This document shows positions 40,685 through 49,529 of a stretch of DNA of 64,000 nucleotides, one piece after another. The first letter of the stretch is position 1. Each line of letters starts with the position of its first letter. Where the stretch lies: contig CAYJKJ010000006.1 of assembly GCA_964370715.1 (NCBI GenBank), positions 1 to 64,000 on the forward strand. The letters are read 5' to 3'. The position numbers and the translations under genes were made by a program. The notes under the pieces were generated by a model. It was not told the origin of the DNA. It did no database searches and worked only from the letters and a program-made list of their open reading frames with translations. This DNA is from CAYJAY01 sp964370715 (GTDB taxonomy: Bacteria; Bacillota; Clostridia; Oscillospirales; Ruminococcaceae).

Positions 40685-42125
40685 TATATTGTCCTTTTTT
40701 AAAGCTTGAAGTTATTATGTCCCAAATAAAAATAATTCCGTCGAGCGAGATTAGCAACAAAATCCCTGAAAATCCGAATTTGTAAAAGCCTCTCGATTCG
40801 CTCAACATCAAAAGAAGCATAAGCCCAAACACCGCTATTTTCCCACAAAGCAAAGGGGAGAGGTTTTTTGATTTAAGATCCTTAATGACGCTAAACGGCA
40901 TCAGCATAAACAGCAAGCAGTTGACAGCTTCGTTATAAAATCCCGGCACACCAACGGGAGCAAGGTATAGAGGAGCAGACCAAACCGAGATGTGTTTTGT
41001 GAAAAAAAGTTCCAAAACCCCAAAAAGCCCAAGCTCCCTTAATCGTTCCGCAATAAGTGTATTCATTATTTCGGAACGTTCCGAAAGAGAGGAAGCATTT
41101 TTAACAAGTTGGAAAGCCTGTTCACTGAACACGCCGATTCCGCCGCCATCCCCCGAAATTAACCCGGTGTATATCCAATATGTGAAGGGGAATCCTTCTT
41201 GCTCCGCTAGAGTAAAGTCGATTATACCGCTAATAGAAACAAGCCATTGAAACGACAGCACAATAAAAATGAACGAAGCAATATATAACATTAGATGGAA
41301 TATAGATTGTTTTATGTTTGAATTAAGCAGCAGGAATATAGAGAACCCAACCATTAAAACATATCCTGTGCTATAAAGGATAGCCGCAACAGCGGAAAAC
41401 ACGCCGCAAAGCATGAGAAACAACATTTTTTGTTTTGGTTTGTTTGAATAAAAGAAGTACACAAACAAAAAAAGAGCTATCGAGATAAAAGGAAAGCAGT
41501 AGGTGTGGGAATAGAAATATGGAATCATTGCATAGTAGGGTAAAAACAAAAACAACATTAACGAGGCTACAAGCGATATATAGTTTCCGTATATCTTTTT
41601 GGCCGTTAAAAAAATGAAAATTATACCGGTATTTATGCAGATTATATTAACTATGTTGTTTGAAACAACATCTCCCGGCAAAATTCCAAATATCTTATAA
41701 ATTACATAATCGGTGAAGATTTGAAAAAACAATGCACCTCGGTTAAAGGGATACCAAAGAAAATATTGGTTGCTGTCGGTTAGTTTAAACCCGTTTCCGA
41801 TAGCTTCTTTTGCGCCGGTGAAGATAGCTTCAAAGTCGGCTGTTGGGTAGACGTTGTTATTAAATGCATATCTCACCCCTATAATGACACTCAATATTAG
41901 AAACAAGCTAAATATTGCGAATGTTTTTTTTGAAGATAACTCTTTTAAGTATTTAACGTTGTTTAAAGCAACGAGAAAAATTAAACCAAAAACACAAACC
42001 AAGCAAAACAAAACAAGCGATATACCAAAAGTTTCGGAAAACATAAAGCTTGTAAATGTTAATGGTATTAAAAACAACAAAAATACTATCGAGAAAATAT
42101 TTTTCAACAAGATACTAATTCTCAT
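40668..42125 (-). CDS. Polytopic GT-C-like membrane protein
   Basis: This 485-residue protein has about eleven membrane spans. The first external loop has YPTADFEAIFTGAKEAI, with an acidic residue where GT-C glycosyltransferases (PMT/ArnT type) place the catalytic Asp. This suggests a lipid-linked sugar transferase acting outside. I do not recognise a narrower family. Its ATG overlaps the upstream GT2 stop (ATGA), and it overlaps the DUF2142 gene downstream, so the three are translated together. Confidence 0.65.
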   Translation of the reverse strand: MRISILLKNIFSIVFLLFLIPLTFTSFMFSETFGISLVLFCLVCVFGLIFLVALNNVKYLKELSSKKTFAIFSLFLILSVIIGVRYAFNNNVYPTADFEAIFTGAKEAIGNGFKLTDSNQYFLWYPFNRGALFFQIFTDYVIYKIFGILPGDVVSNNIVNIICINTGIIFIFLTAKKIYGNYISLVASLMLFLFLPYYAMIPYFYSHTYCFPFISIALFLFVYFFYSNKPKQKMLFLMLCGVFSAVAAILYSTGYVLMVGFSIFLLLNSNIKQSIFHLMLYIASFIFIVLSFQWLVSISGIIDFTLAEQEGFPFTYWIYTGLISGDGGGIGVFSEQAFQLVKNASSLSERSEIMNTLIAERLRELGLFGVLELFFTKHISVWSAPLYLAPVGVPGFYNEAVNCLLFMLMPFSVIKDLKSKNLSPLLCGKIAVFGLMLLLMLSESRGFYKFGFSGILLLISLDGIIFIWDIITSSFKKGQYIEKVN

Positions 42126-43066
42126 CTTTGAAGATCCTTTTTGTCTTCGATAGATTTTTCCTCGATATAAACCGGTCGGTTTCGGGTTGCATCAAACGTT
42201 CGATACAGATATTCCGAAAGCACACCGAGCGTTAACATAATAATTCCAAGCGACAAAAGGCTCACGATGATGAGCGTTGTGTATCCGTCGACAGGTATGT
42301 TGTTGGTTAGACGCCCTATGATGGAATATATCCCAAGCACTGCTGAAAAAATACAAGACAATATACCAACCGTCCAAACGGCGGTTATAGGTAGCGTTGA
42401 AAAACTAAACATTGTGTCTTTAACGAGCTTAACCTTTTTCTTTAATGTCCAACGGCTTTTGCCAATCTCTCTTGCTTGTCTCATATATTCAACCGTTGTC
42501 GTTTTAAAGCCCGACCAAAGAACCTGCCCCGTTATCGCCGTGTTTTTCTCGTCCATAAGTTCCAATACTTTTATAACCTTTCGGTCGATTAAAAAGATAT
42601 CAAAACCGTTTTTCGGCATATCTTGCAAAGCGTAGTTTCTAACGAGCTTATAGTAGAAATTTGCAAAAAACGTCGTGCTTTTGGCTTCGTCTCTGCCGGC
42701 TCTAACCGCCAAAACAACGTTATAGCCCTTTTGCCATTCTCTAAACATATCAACCAAAAGTGAGGTTGGTTCTTGAAGATCAGCGGCTTTAATAACAGCA
42801 CAATCCCCCGTGCAGTTGTTAAGCCCACAAAGAATTGCTGCATGGCTGCCAAAGTTCTTTGAAAGCTTTATAGTTTTTATGTTGCTGTCTAGCATTGCAA
42901 GTTTTGTCATAACTTCAAAACTATTATCTTTTGAACCGTCATCGACCATGACTATTTCATATTCAAAATCCGCTTTATCGATAAGCTCTTTTTTTATGCT
43001 TTCATACAAAGGCTCAAGATTATCTTGGTTGTAATAGACCGGTATAATTATCGAAAGTTTACTCAC
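42122..43066 (-). CDS. Family 2 glycosyltransferase with two C-terminal spans (GtrB/DPM-like)
   Basis: This 314-residue enzyme of the GtrB/ArnC type should make undecaprenyl-phosphate-linked sugar on the cytoplasmic face. Motifs are IIPVYYNQDNLEPLYESI, MVDDGSKDNS, KLSKNFGSHAAILCGL, KAADLQEPTSL and the region SRWTLKKKVKLVKD. Two membrane spans lie at about 229-251 and 265-287. Its GTG start overlaps the stop of the ketoisomerase gene (GTGA). It is the natural donor supplier for the GT-C-like enzymes encoded around it. Confidence 0.9.
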   Translation of the reverse strand: MSKLSIIIPVYYNQDNLEPLYESIKKELIDKADFEYEIVMVDDGSKDNSFEVMTKLAMLDSNIKTIKLSKNFGSHAAILCGLNNCTGDCAVIKAADLQEPTSLLVDMFREWQKGYNVVLAVRAGRDEAKSTTFFANFYYKLVRNYALQDMPKNGFDIFLIDRKVIKVLELMDEKNTAITGQVLWSGFKTTTVEYMRQAREIGKSRWTLKKKVKLVKDTMFSFSTLPITAVWTVGILSCIFSAVLGIYSIIGRLTNNIPVDGYTTLIIVSLLSLGIIMLTLGVLSEYLYRTFDATRNRPVYIEEKSIEDKKDLQR

Positions 43067-43473
43067 TCTTTATTCACTTCCTTTTTAAATTCCTCGTAAT
43101 CTCGCATATATTCTTCACCGTCATATAGTTCGCTTGCAACGCAAAGAAGAACCGAGTCGTTGCTGAAATCATACATCTCTTTCCATATCATCGTAGGCAG
43201 ATATACGCCTATATGAGGTTCGTTAAGCTCAAAAACCTGAATATTTCCGTTTCCGTCATCGGTTCGAACTTTGCTTTTGCCTGCAAGGTTGATCAAAACA
43301 AACTGGGTTTTCCTGTTTGAATGTTGACCTCTTATAACAGCGCTGTCGCTTCCGTATATGTAGAATATTCTTTTAATTTCAAACGGCACATCCTTAAGTT
43401 GTTCTATTACAACCAGTTGGCCTCTTTCGTCTCCGCGTTGTTTAAAGTTAAGCATAAAAGGTTTAGCGTTCAT
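43063..43473 (-). CDS. dTDP-4-keto-6-deoxyhexose 3,4-ketoisomerase (FdtA/QdtA-like)
   Basis: This 136-residue cupin moves the keto group of dTDP-4-keto-6-deoxyglucose from C4 to C3. The FdtA/QdtA/WxcM-C pattern is clear: LNFKQRGDERGQLVVIEQ, IFYIYGSDSAVIRGQHSNRK and PHIGVYLPTMIWKEMYDF. With the aminotransferase at 44068 and the acetyltransferase between them it would make an activated 3-acetamido-3,6-dideoxyhexose. The start at 43473 gives normal family length; a longer frame to 43518 adds residues without similarity. The SD is distant, so the start is only fairly sure. Galacto or gluco specificity cannot be read. Confidence 0.88.
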   Translation of the reverse strand: MNAKPFMLNFKQRGDERGQLVVIEQLKDVPFEIKRIFYIYGSDSAVIRGQHSNRKTQFVLINLAGKSKVRTDDGNGNIQVFELNEPHIGVYLPTMIWKEMYDFSNDSVLLCVASELYDGEEYMRDYEEFKKEVNKE

Positions 43474-43545
43474 TCTTTTAAATATGCTCCTTTCAAGCAA
43501 TAATTTTTGTAAAAACAAAAAGGTTTGCCGTTTTGTTTTACTGAG

Positions 43546-44061
43546 TTAACAGATGGTTTGTGTAAATTCTTCTTTTAATATCTCGTATAAAAAAAGGTCT
43601 TTAAACTCATTGTTTAAACAAACGTGTTGTTTAAGAAAACCGGTTTTTCGAAATCCGCACTTTTCATAAAGTTTTGCCGCTCTTATGTTGTCGGAATAAA
43701 CGTTAAGATAAACTTTGTTAAGCGAAAGTTCGATAAAAGCTTTTTTCAATAGTTCTGTTGTTGCTGTTCTTGCGATGCCTTTTCCAATTGCTTTTTTGCG
43801 AAAAGCAACAGCGTATTCTGCGTGTTTATCCTTTTCGTTTATCTCTTTAAGGCTAATGGTTCCGAGATATTCGTCGTCTTGTTCCAATACTACAGCATAG
43901 TTTTTAGAGGTGGTTGAAAAAGAATTTTTGACAAAATCTTCTACCGTTTGTTCCGTTATACTTTCGGGATTAAAGCGGAAATATTGGTTCAATTGATCGT
44001 CTTTCATCCATTCAAGAATAAACGGTATATCTTTTTTTTCAAGGGGGCGAAGTTTTATCAT
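43546..44061 (-). CDS. GNAT N-acetyltransferase, probable amino-sugar acetylase
   Basis: This 171-residue GNAT-fold enzyme transfers acetyl from acetyl-CoA. The N-terminal IKLRPLEKKDIPFILEWMKD, the CoA-binding region RKKAIGKGIARTATTELLKK, and YSDNIRAAKLYEKCGFRKTG are typical of the RimJ/RimL/PseH subgroup. Its place between ketoisomerase and aminotransferase suggests that it acetylates the 3-amino group of the dTDP sugar. FdtC and QdtC, the usual enzymes for that step, have a left-handed beta-helix fold instead. This would be a non-orthologous replacement. Inference from context only. Confidence 0.8.
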   Translation of the reverse strand: MIKLRPLEKKDIPFILEWMKDDQLNQYFRFNPESITEQTVEDFVKNSFSTTSKNYAVVLEQDDEYLGTISLKEINEKDKHAEYAVAFRKKAIGKGIARTATTELLKKAFIELSLNKVYLNVYSDNIRAAKLYEKCGFRKTGFLKQHVCLNNEFKDLFLYEILKEEFTQTIC

Positions 44062-44067
44062 TATAAA

Positions 44068-45165
44068 TTAACCGCCAAACTCATTTATTTTTTGTATGAC
44101 AAAATCGATTTCCTGTTCAGTCATTCCGTTATACATCGGAATAGATAAAATCGTGTCGGCGCATCTTTCGGTTAGCGGAAGAGAGCCTTTTTTTATGCCA
44201 AGATAATCATAAGCTGTCGAGAGGTGTGGGGGAACGGGGTAATGGATAATCGTTCCTATTCCATGTGATGAAAGATGCTCGATTAAACTATCTCTATTGT
44301 TAGAATGCAGAGTGAACTGGTGCCAGGTGTTGGTTGAACCCGGTCTTGTTTTGGGAAGCGTAACAAGCGGGTTTTTAATGTTTTCAAGATATCTTGAAGC
44401 TATCTCGACACGTTCGGCGTTAAGCTCGTCCATATGCGAAAGTTTAACCCTTAGTAGCCCGGCTTGAAGTTCGTCAAGACGGCTGTTTGCCCCGACAAAA
44501 TCATTGTAGTAGCGCTTGCTACTTCCGTAGTTGCGAAAAGCCTTGAATTTATTTGCAATATCTATATCGTCTGTTACAATTGCGCCGGCATCGCCAAACG
44601 CTCCGCAACCTTTAGAGGGATAAAAACTAAAGCAACCGATATCCCCAATAGATCCCAGCATCTTTTGGTTCCAAAATGTTCCGTGGCTTTGGGCGCAGTC
44701 TTCGATAACTTTAAGGTTGTGTTTTTTTGCTATCTCGCATATCTTATCCATATCGCAACTTTGACCGAAAAGATGAACCGGCAGTATAGCTTTAGTGCTA
44801 GGGGTTATAGCGGCTTCGATTTTATCGGCGTCGATGTTGTCATATTCGTCCGGTTCGACAAAAACAGGGGTAGCGCCGTTCATAGTAATCCCCATTACAC
44901 ACGCTATGTATGCGTTGCCGGCAACTATGACTTGGTCGCCCTCTTCAATGCCTAGAATTTTAAAAGATATCCAAAGAGCATCAAGGCCGCTAGCGAGACC
45001 CACACAGTAGCGACTACCGGTGTAGCTTGCGAATTCTTGTTCAAACTGCTCGACTTGTTTGCCTAGAATATACCAACCACTCCTTAAAACCGAAAGGGCG
45101 GCGGCTTCATATTCCGAGGCGTGAAGATCGTATTGTCTTTTTAAATTGTTAGGCATTATATTCAT
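44068..45165 (-). CDS. DegT/DnrJ-family dTDP-3-keto sugar aminotransferase (FdtB-like)
   Basis: This 365-residue PLP enzyme aminates a 3-keto-6-deoxyhexose nucleotide with glutamate. The start YDLHASEYEAAALSVLRSGW, the GSRYCVGLASGLDALWISFK loop, and IEDCAQSHG mark it as FdtB/QdtB-like. The PLP Lys lies in FYPSKGCGAFGDAGA, and the final motifs are NSRLDELQAGLLRVKL and GIGTIIHYPVP. ATG 45165 follows TAGGAGA, so the longer frame from 45207, which would overlap the upstream gene, is not used. It completes the amino-sugar cassette; RmlA/RmlB, which make the precursor, are not in the window. Confidence 0.92.
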   Translation of the reverse strand: MNIMPNNLKRQYDLHASEYEAAALSVLRSGWYILGKQVEQFEQEFASYTGSRYCVGLASGLDALWISFKILGIEEGDQVIVAGNAYIACVMGITMNGATPVFVEPDEYDNIDADKIEAAITPSTKAILPVHLFGQSCDMDKICEIAKKHNLKVIEDCAQSHGTFWNQKMLGSIGDIGCFSFYPSKGCGAFGDAGAIVTDDIDIANKFKAFRNYGSSKRYYNDFVGANSRLDELQAGLLRVKLSHMDELNAERVEIASRYLENIKNPLVTLPKTRPGSTNTWHQFTLHSNNRDSLIEHLSSHGIGTIIHYPVPPHLSTAYDYLGIKKGSLPLTERCADTILSIPMYNGMTEQEIDFVIQKINEFGG

Positions 45166-45194
45166 AATAAAAAATCTCCTAAGTTTCTTTTGTT

Positions 45195-46592
45195 TTAGCT
45201 TAACCAAACTATTGCATATTTAATGTTTGAGAGAAGATTGCTTATTATCGTTAGGTTAAACATAAGGGTTAAAATAAATAAAAATGTATAGGTTACATAA
45301 TGTTTTTTGAAATCGGAAAATAGCGCTTTAAAGTCTACCAAATAGAAGAAATAGGCGAAAACCAATAGATAAAGGGGCATTGCATATCTTGTTTCAACGA
45401 CGCCCGGAATAGAAAACAAAACAGGAAGCAAAAGGGAATAGACTATCAAAAGCCGATCGCTAAATATTCCTTTTAAGCTAAATTTTTTGTTGCGAAGTTT
45501 ATAAAGAATATCCGAAGTCACGGTGAAATATATTATAAAGTTAATTATAAGTGGATATGTTTTAACCCTTAAATCGGTTAGATAAACCTTGTTGTAAGTT
45601 GGGTTAATTAAATTGATAAAGTGTTTGAAAACTAAAACAACATATTCAATTGGGTATTTTAAAACTACCGAAAGATACTCTCTGTAGTTGTTAATCTCCC
45701 ATATCTGTTCTCTTTCCTCGAGAAGTTGTTGCATGACAGGATCGAAAAACATCACTGCAGCAGAACCGTAAAGGTCGGGAGAACCGATAAACGTTTCATA
45801 TTTTTGGCCATATAGCCCGGCATTTAGTTGGAAAATAACAAGACCGTTTTCCATTCCGGGTATAGTTGTGTTTAAAAAGGGGGTGTAACCTAAACCGCCG
45901 GAACCATATATCCACATCTGGGGAAAAGCAGAAACAAAAAGACCCAACAAAAACGGCAACAGAAGTATCGCAAATTTTTTGTTTTTATAAATGTTTTTTG
46001 CGAAAAAATAGATAAGTATTACGAAAGAAAATATATAGACCGAACGAGTATTGTATGCGCCATAATAAAGAATTCCCGCAACAAAAGCCGAAATGCCCGA
46101 CAATAACATTTTATCTGTGTTAAGTTCGCACACCAAAATTGCAGAAACCAGCATAAAACAAAAGGAATAGATATCCGAAAGGGGATAGACAAAAAGGTCT
46201 CCTAAAAAGTATAAAAACACTGCGGAAATAAAAAGCGTTTTTATAACGCTGAACTTACAGTTTAAGAGTTTATTTAAAAAATATACTATTGTTGCTGAAA
46301 ACACTATCGAAGAAAGCAGAGCGGTTATAACTTTAGGGTCGTGGAACGGAACTAGCTGTGTGAAAAGATATATCAAGAATGGGAAAAAATATCCTCTGAA
46401 ACCACCGTTATAGTTTAAAAAAGAAAACCCATTTCCTCTATCGAACGATTGTGAAGCGTTGTAGTAGTGGGCGGCGTCCATCGTTGATATTGAGGATATG
46501 TTTTTTCCAAGATATAATACCACGATTAAGACAAAACCAAAGACTAATAGCAAACTCATGGTTTTATAATAGTTTCTTTTTTGTAGTTGCAT
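45195..46592 (-). CDS. Polytopic GT-C-like membrane protein
   Basis: This 465-residue protein has ten to eleven membrane spans. After the first span the loop carries STMDAAHYYNASQSFDRG with an Asp in the position of the GT-C catalytic acid. A larger external region lies around residues 225-310. I recognise no narrow family. ATG 46592 has GAGGG seven bases upstream; ATG 46607 overlaps the previous stop and is less favoured. It lies next to the amino-sugar cassette and could transfer that sugar. Confidence 0.62.
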   Translation of the reverse strand: MQLQKRNYYKTMSLLLVFGFVLIVVLYLGKNISSISTMDAAHYYNASQSFDRGNGFSFLNYNGGFRGYFFPFLIYLFTQLVPFHDPKVITALLSSIVFSATIVYFLNKLLNCKFSVIKTLFISAVFLYFLGDLFVYPLSDIYSFCFMLVSAILVCELNTDKMLLSGISAFVAGILYYGAYNTRSVYIFSFVILIYFFAKNIYKNKKFAILLLPFLLGLFVSAFPQMWIYGSGGLGYTPFLNTTIPGMENGLVIFQLNAGLYGQKYETFIGSPDLYGSAAVMFFDPVMQQLLEEREQIWEINNYREYLSVVLKYPIEYVVLVFKHFINLINPTYNKVYLTDLRVKTYPLIINFIIYFTVTSDILYKLRNKKFSLKGIFSDRLLIVYSLLLPVLFSIPGVVETRYAMPLYLLVFAYFFYLVDFKALFSDFKKHYVTYTFLFILTLMFNLTIISNLLSNIKYAIVWLS

Positions 46593-46606
46593 ATTATTTT
46601 CCCTCA

Positions 46607-48172
46607 TTAGTTTTGAATTAAAACAAAGTTTTGTCCGTTCATAAGCATCGTTCCGCCGTTTTGGAGCGCTCTTTGTTCCGAAACGCTTCCCGTTCTCGCT
46701 ATTATATACTGCGATTGAATTTGGCTGAAATCCTCATCATCTTGATAGGATGTATAATCGATATAGTTGATACCATAGCCCGACGGCACAGAGTAGAGCG
46801 GTTTCCAAGGCGTTTCAAAATAGCTGCCGTTTTGGGCGTTGTAGTCGGCAGCAATAAAAGCTACCGTGTTATCCCATTTGTTTTCGCTAACAGGCTTTTT
46901 CATAGCGGTTTGCATATGTGCTGAAGTTGCGTTATATTGCGAAACTTCTTCGCTATTTCCAAAAGGAATGTCGAAGTTGTAATCATACATATTCCCAAAA
47001 GGAGCAACTATAACAAAAAGCACAAAAGACATCATGGTGCTTATAATGCTTAATTTTTTGTTGTATCTTGTTATGATAAAAACCGAAACAAAAATAACAG
47101 GAGCTAAATGCCTGGCACCATTATAGATGAGATAGAAACAAAAGATAGCAACTATCATAATGAATATCGAAACGGCAACCAAAGCAACAGAAACTTTGGT
47201 TTTGGGATTGTCGGTTTTGATTGATTTAGCAGTTATAAGCAACATTACAATCTGGAAAAAAGCAGAGAAATACATAATCGAGGCGATGCCGCCAACATCA
47301 CGGCTAACGAAAAGATCAAACATATCCTTAAAACCTGTAGCAACCAAAGAAAACAGACCAACAATAAAACCGAAAATGCCTTGTTCCGCTATCGTTTCGG
47401 AAAACGAAACGTTTAACACTGTGGCATAGTAGGGTGCGCAAAGGTTTTGCTCTATCCAAAAATAGGTGGCAAGGGTTGTTGTGCTTAGGATAATCGTTAA
47501 GAAACAGAGTAGATATCGCTTTTTTAAGAGATTACAAACGAAAACCGGAAGCAAAAATATAATAAAGTAAGGTCTAGATAGGCTGAAGAAAAATGTTATT
47601 GCAAAATAAAAATAAACAGGAATAGAACTTTTGCTGTAGTCTAAAATATAGATAAATAGCGAAACCAACAGAATGAATGCAGCAAAACTCGAAGCTTCCA
47701 TCATGCTGGAAACAATAAACCGACTTAAAAAGGTGTAGCTTATTACAAAAAGCGAAAGACATATTTTTTGAAATGAGTTTGGAAGAGTTAGAACGATAAA
47801 CGCAAAAAGCGATGCCATAACCATAATGAGGTTAAAAAGTATCGGTGAATATATTGTCCAACCAAACACATAACCCAAAACTACATATGGCAAAAACAAA
47901 ACAGGACTCCAAGCGCCAAAAGTTAGAAGGTTTGGGGGAACTTCGTTATATCCAAAATAACCTTGGGGCGTTCCATAGTCTATAATCGATTCAATCTGTT
48001 TAAAATAGAAAACTTCATCGTTCCAAATTGTGTTTGGAAGAAAAACGTTGAAAAGAGAGTCTCCTTGAAAAGCGCAAAGCAACATAACCCCGATTAAAGG
48101 GGAAAAAATAAGCATCGCAGAAAAAAGGTGGGTTATATGTTTTCTTTTTTTGTTGGTGATAACGTTGTCCAT
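46607..48172 (-). CDS. Polytopic GT-C-like membrane protein
   Basis: This roughly 521-residue protein has about eleven membrane spans and a C-terminal extracytoplasmic domain of some 115 residues. The first external loop contains TIWNDEVFYFKQIESI with the Asp-Glu pair typical of GT-C enzymes. The start is uncertain: ATG 48172 (GGAG 13 bases upstream), ATG 48184 or GTG 48199. The C-terminal domain has aromatic-rich stretches (SGYGINYIDYTSYQDDEDF) that could bind glycans. No narrower family is recognised. Confidence 0.6.
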   Translation of the reverse strand: MDNVITNKKRKHITHLFSAMLIFSPLIGVMLLCAFQGDSLFNVFLPNTIWNDEVFYFKQIESIIDYGTPQGYFGYNEVPPNLLTFGAWSPVLFLPYVVLGYVFGWTIYSPILFNLIMVMASLFAFIVLTLPNSFQKICLSLFVISYTFLSRFIVSSMMEASSFAAFILLVSLFIYILDYSKSSIPVYFYFAITFFFSLSRPYFIIFLLPVFVCNLLKKRYLLCFLTIILSTTTLATYFWIEQNLCAPYYATVLNVSFSETIAEQGIFGFIVGLFSLVATGFKDMFDLFVSRDVGGIASIMYFSAFFQIVMLLITAKSIKTDNPKTKVSVALVAVSIFIMIVAIFCFYLIYNGARHLAPVIFVSVFIITRYNKKLSIISTMMSFVLFVIVAPFGNMYDYNFDIPFGNSEEVSQYNATSAHMQTAMKKPVSENKWDNTVAFIAADYNAQNGSYFETPWKPLYSVPSGYGINYIDYTSYQDDEDFSQIQSQYIIARTGSVSEQRALQNGGTMLMNGQNFVLIQN

Positions 48173-48287
48173 AAATATGACCATGCTCCATTCTTGCACA
48201 AAATTCTATGAAATGTGGCATGGTCTCGTCCATACTCACTTCGTTTGTTACTGTGTTTAGCTTTTTTCAAACAGTCCTTGGAGAGTT

Positions 48288-49505
48288 TTATAGTACGATA
48301 AAATCATTTCCACCGAGAATTCCAAAAAAGTATTGCAGTCCATAGAAAAGTTGAATAAGATATAATGCAAAGGCTGAAAAAACAACTGGTTTTCGTTTTT
48401 CATATTTAAGCAAAATGCCAAGCGAGACAACGATTGCGAGGTGTGTCGAAAGCCCATATCCCCAAAAATAGTCGCCAAACGCTTCGCCGGTTTGATAGAG
48501 AAAATAATATTGAATCCATCCAACTATAACGGTTAACAACGAGAGTAGATATGCTGCTTCGGTTTTCAGGTGTTTATGACCTGTTGTCACAAATATTAAG
48601 ATTGGAATAATTAATAAAGATATTGTTGAACGAACAGAAAGCCAAAACGACATATCAAACTGAGAGCCGAATTTAATAATGGTATAGACATTTCCATTGG
48701 CAAATGTTCCGGTGACATAGATGAATTGAAAAATAAGAATAATCCCTGCCGGCAACACAGATAAAAGAAGCGGAATTCCAATTGTTTTTATTTTGTGCCG
48801 AAAATCATCTTTAATCTCAATAAGAGTGATTACTCCCATTGCCGGAAGAAGGACAAAAGCATAGTTTGGTTTAGCAATACAACTTATGCATAAAACTAGA
48901 GAAAACAAAACAAGTTTTTGTTTAAACTTTTGATTGTTTTTAAGAGTAGAAAAAACTCCTGTAAACAAAAAGAACACAATTATTCCGAAAGGTCGGGAAA
49001 AAATAAAAGTTGGATTATGCCAAACATTAGGGCCACCTTGTGGTAGATAAAATTTATAATCGGTAAGCGGACCGCATATACCCATAATAAAAACTGATGT
49101 TATACTTATAAAATCAATTATATAACGATTTGTGGTTGATTTTAAAGAGAATAAACCGGTTAAAATAAAACGAACGATAAATATTGTTATAACGTTAAAG
49201 ATAGTTGCAACTACCACTGAGGCTATGTCTATCGAAAAAGAAAGAGACAGAGTTCCAAAAGAGAAAAATGAAACAATTAACCCGACTAGCTTTAAAACGG
49301 TGTGCATTAACGGATAGGACATAACTAACGGAAATGACATCTCGGATATTGGGGTGGTGTATATCTCTTGTGCTGAAAGGTTATGCGCCGGAAAGTCTTC
49401 TTGTTCATGGAACACACCGACTTGAGTAAACATAACGACCATTATAATTGTAGCGATAATACAAAAAAGAAAAAAAGGAATCCTATTATATTTTTTTTTG
49501 TTCAT
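48288..49505 (-). CDS. Polytopic membrane protein, tandem paralogue A
   Basis: This 405-residue protein has about ten membrane spans. The first external loop is QEDFPAHNLSAQEIY, and a second conserved loop is GICGPLTDYKFYLPQGGPNV, followed by WHNPTFIFSRPFG. Both loops are shared with the next gene (49530-50747), of equal length, at about 45% identity by eye. The DFPxH loop resembles the acidic first loop of GT-C enzymes. Function unknown; a sugar-transfer role is inferred from the locus. SD AAAGGATAG precedes ATG. Confidence 0.62.
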   Translation of the reverse strand: MNKKKYNRIPFFLFCIIATIIMVVMFTQVGVFHEQEDFPAHNLSAQEIYTTPISEMSFPLVMSYPLMHTVLKLVGLIVSFFSFGTLSLSFSIDIASVVVATIFNVITIFIVRFILTGLFSLKSTTNRYIIDFISITSVFIMGICGPLTDYKFYLPQGGPNVWHNPTFIFSRPFGIIVFFLFTGVFSTLKNNQKFKQKLVLFSLVLCISCIAKPNYAFVLLPAMGVITLIEIKDDFRHKIKTIGIPLLLSVLPAGIILIFQFIYVTGTFANGNVYTIIKFGSQFDMSFWLSVRSTISLLIIPILIFVTTGHKHLKTEAAYLLSLLTVIVGWIQYYFLYQTGEAFGDYFWGYGLSTHLAIVVSLGILLKYEKRKPVVFSAFALYLIQLFYGLQYFFGILGGNDFIVL

Positions 49506-49529
49506 TGAACTATCCTTTCAATCTATAGT

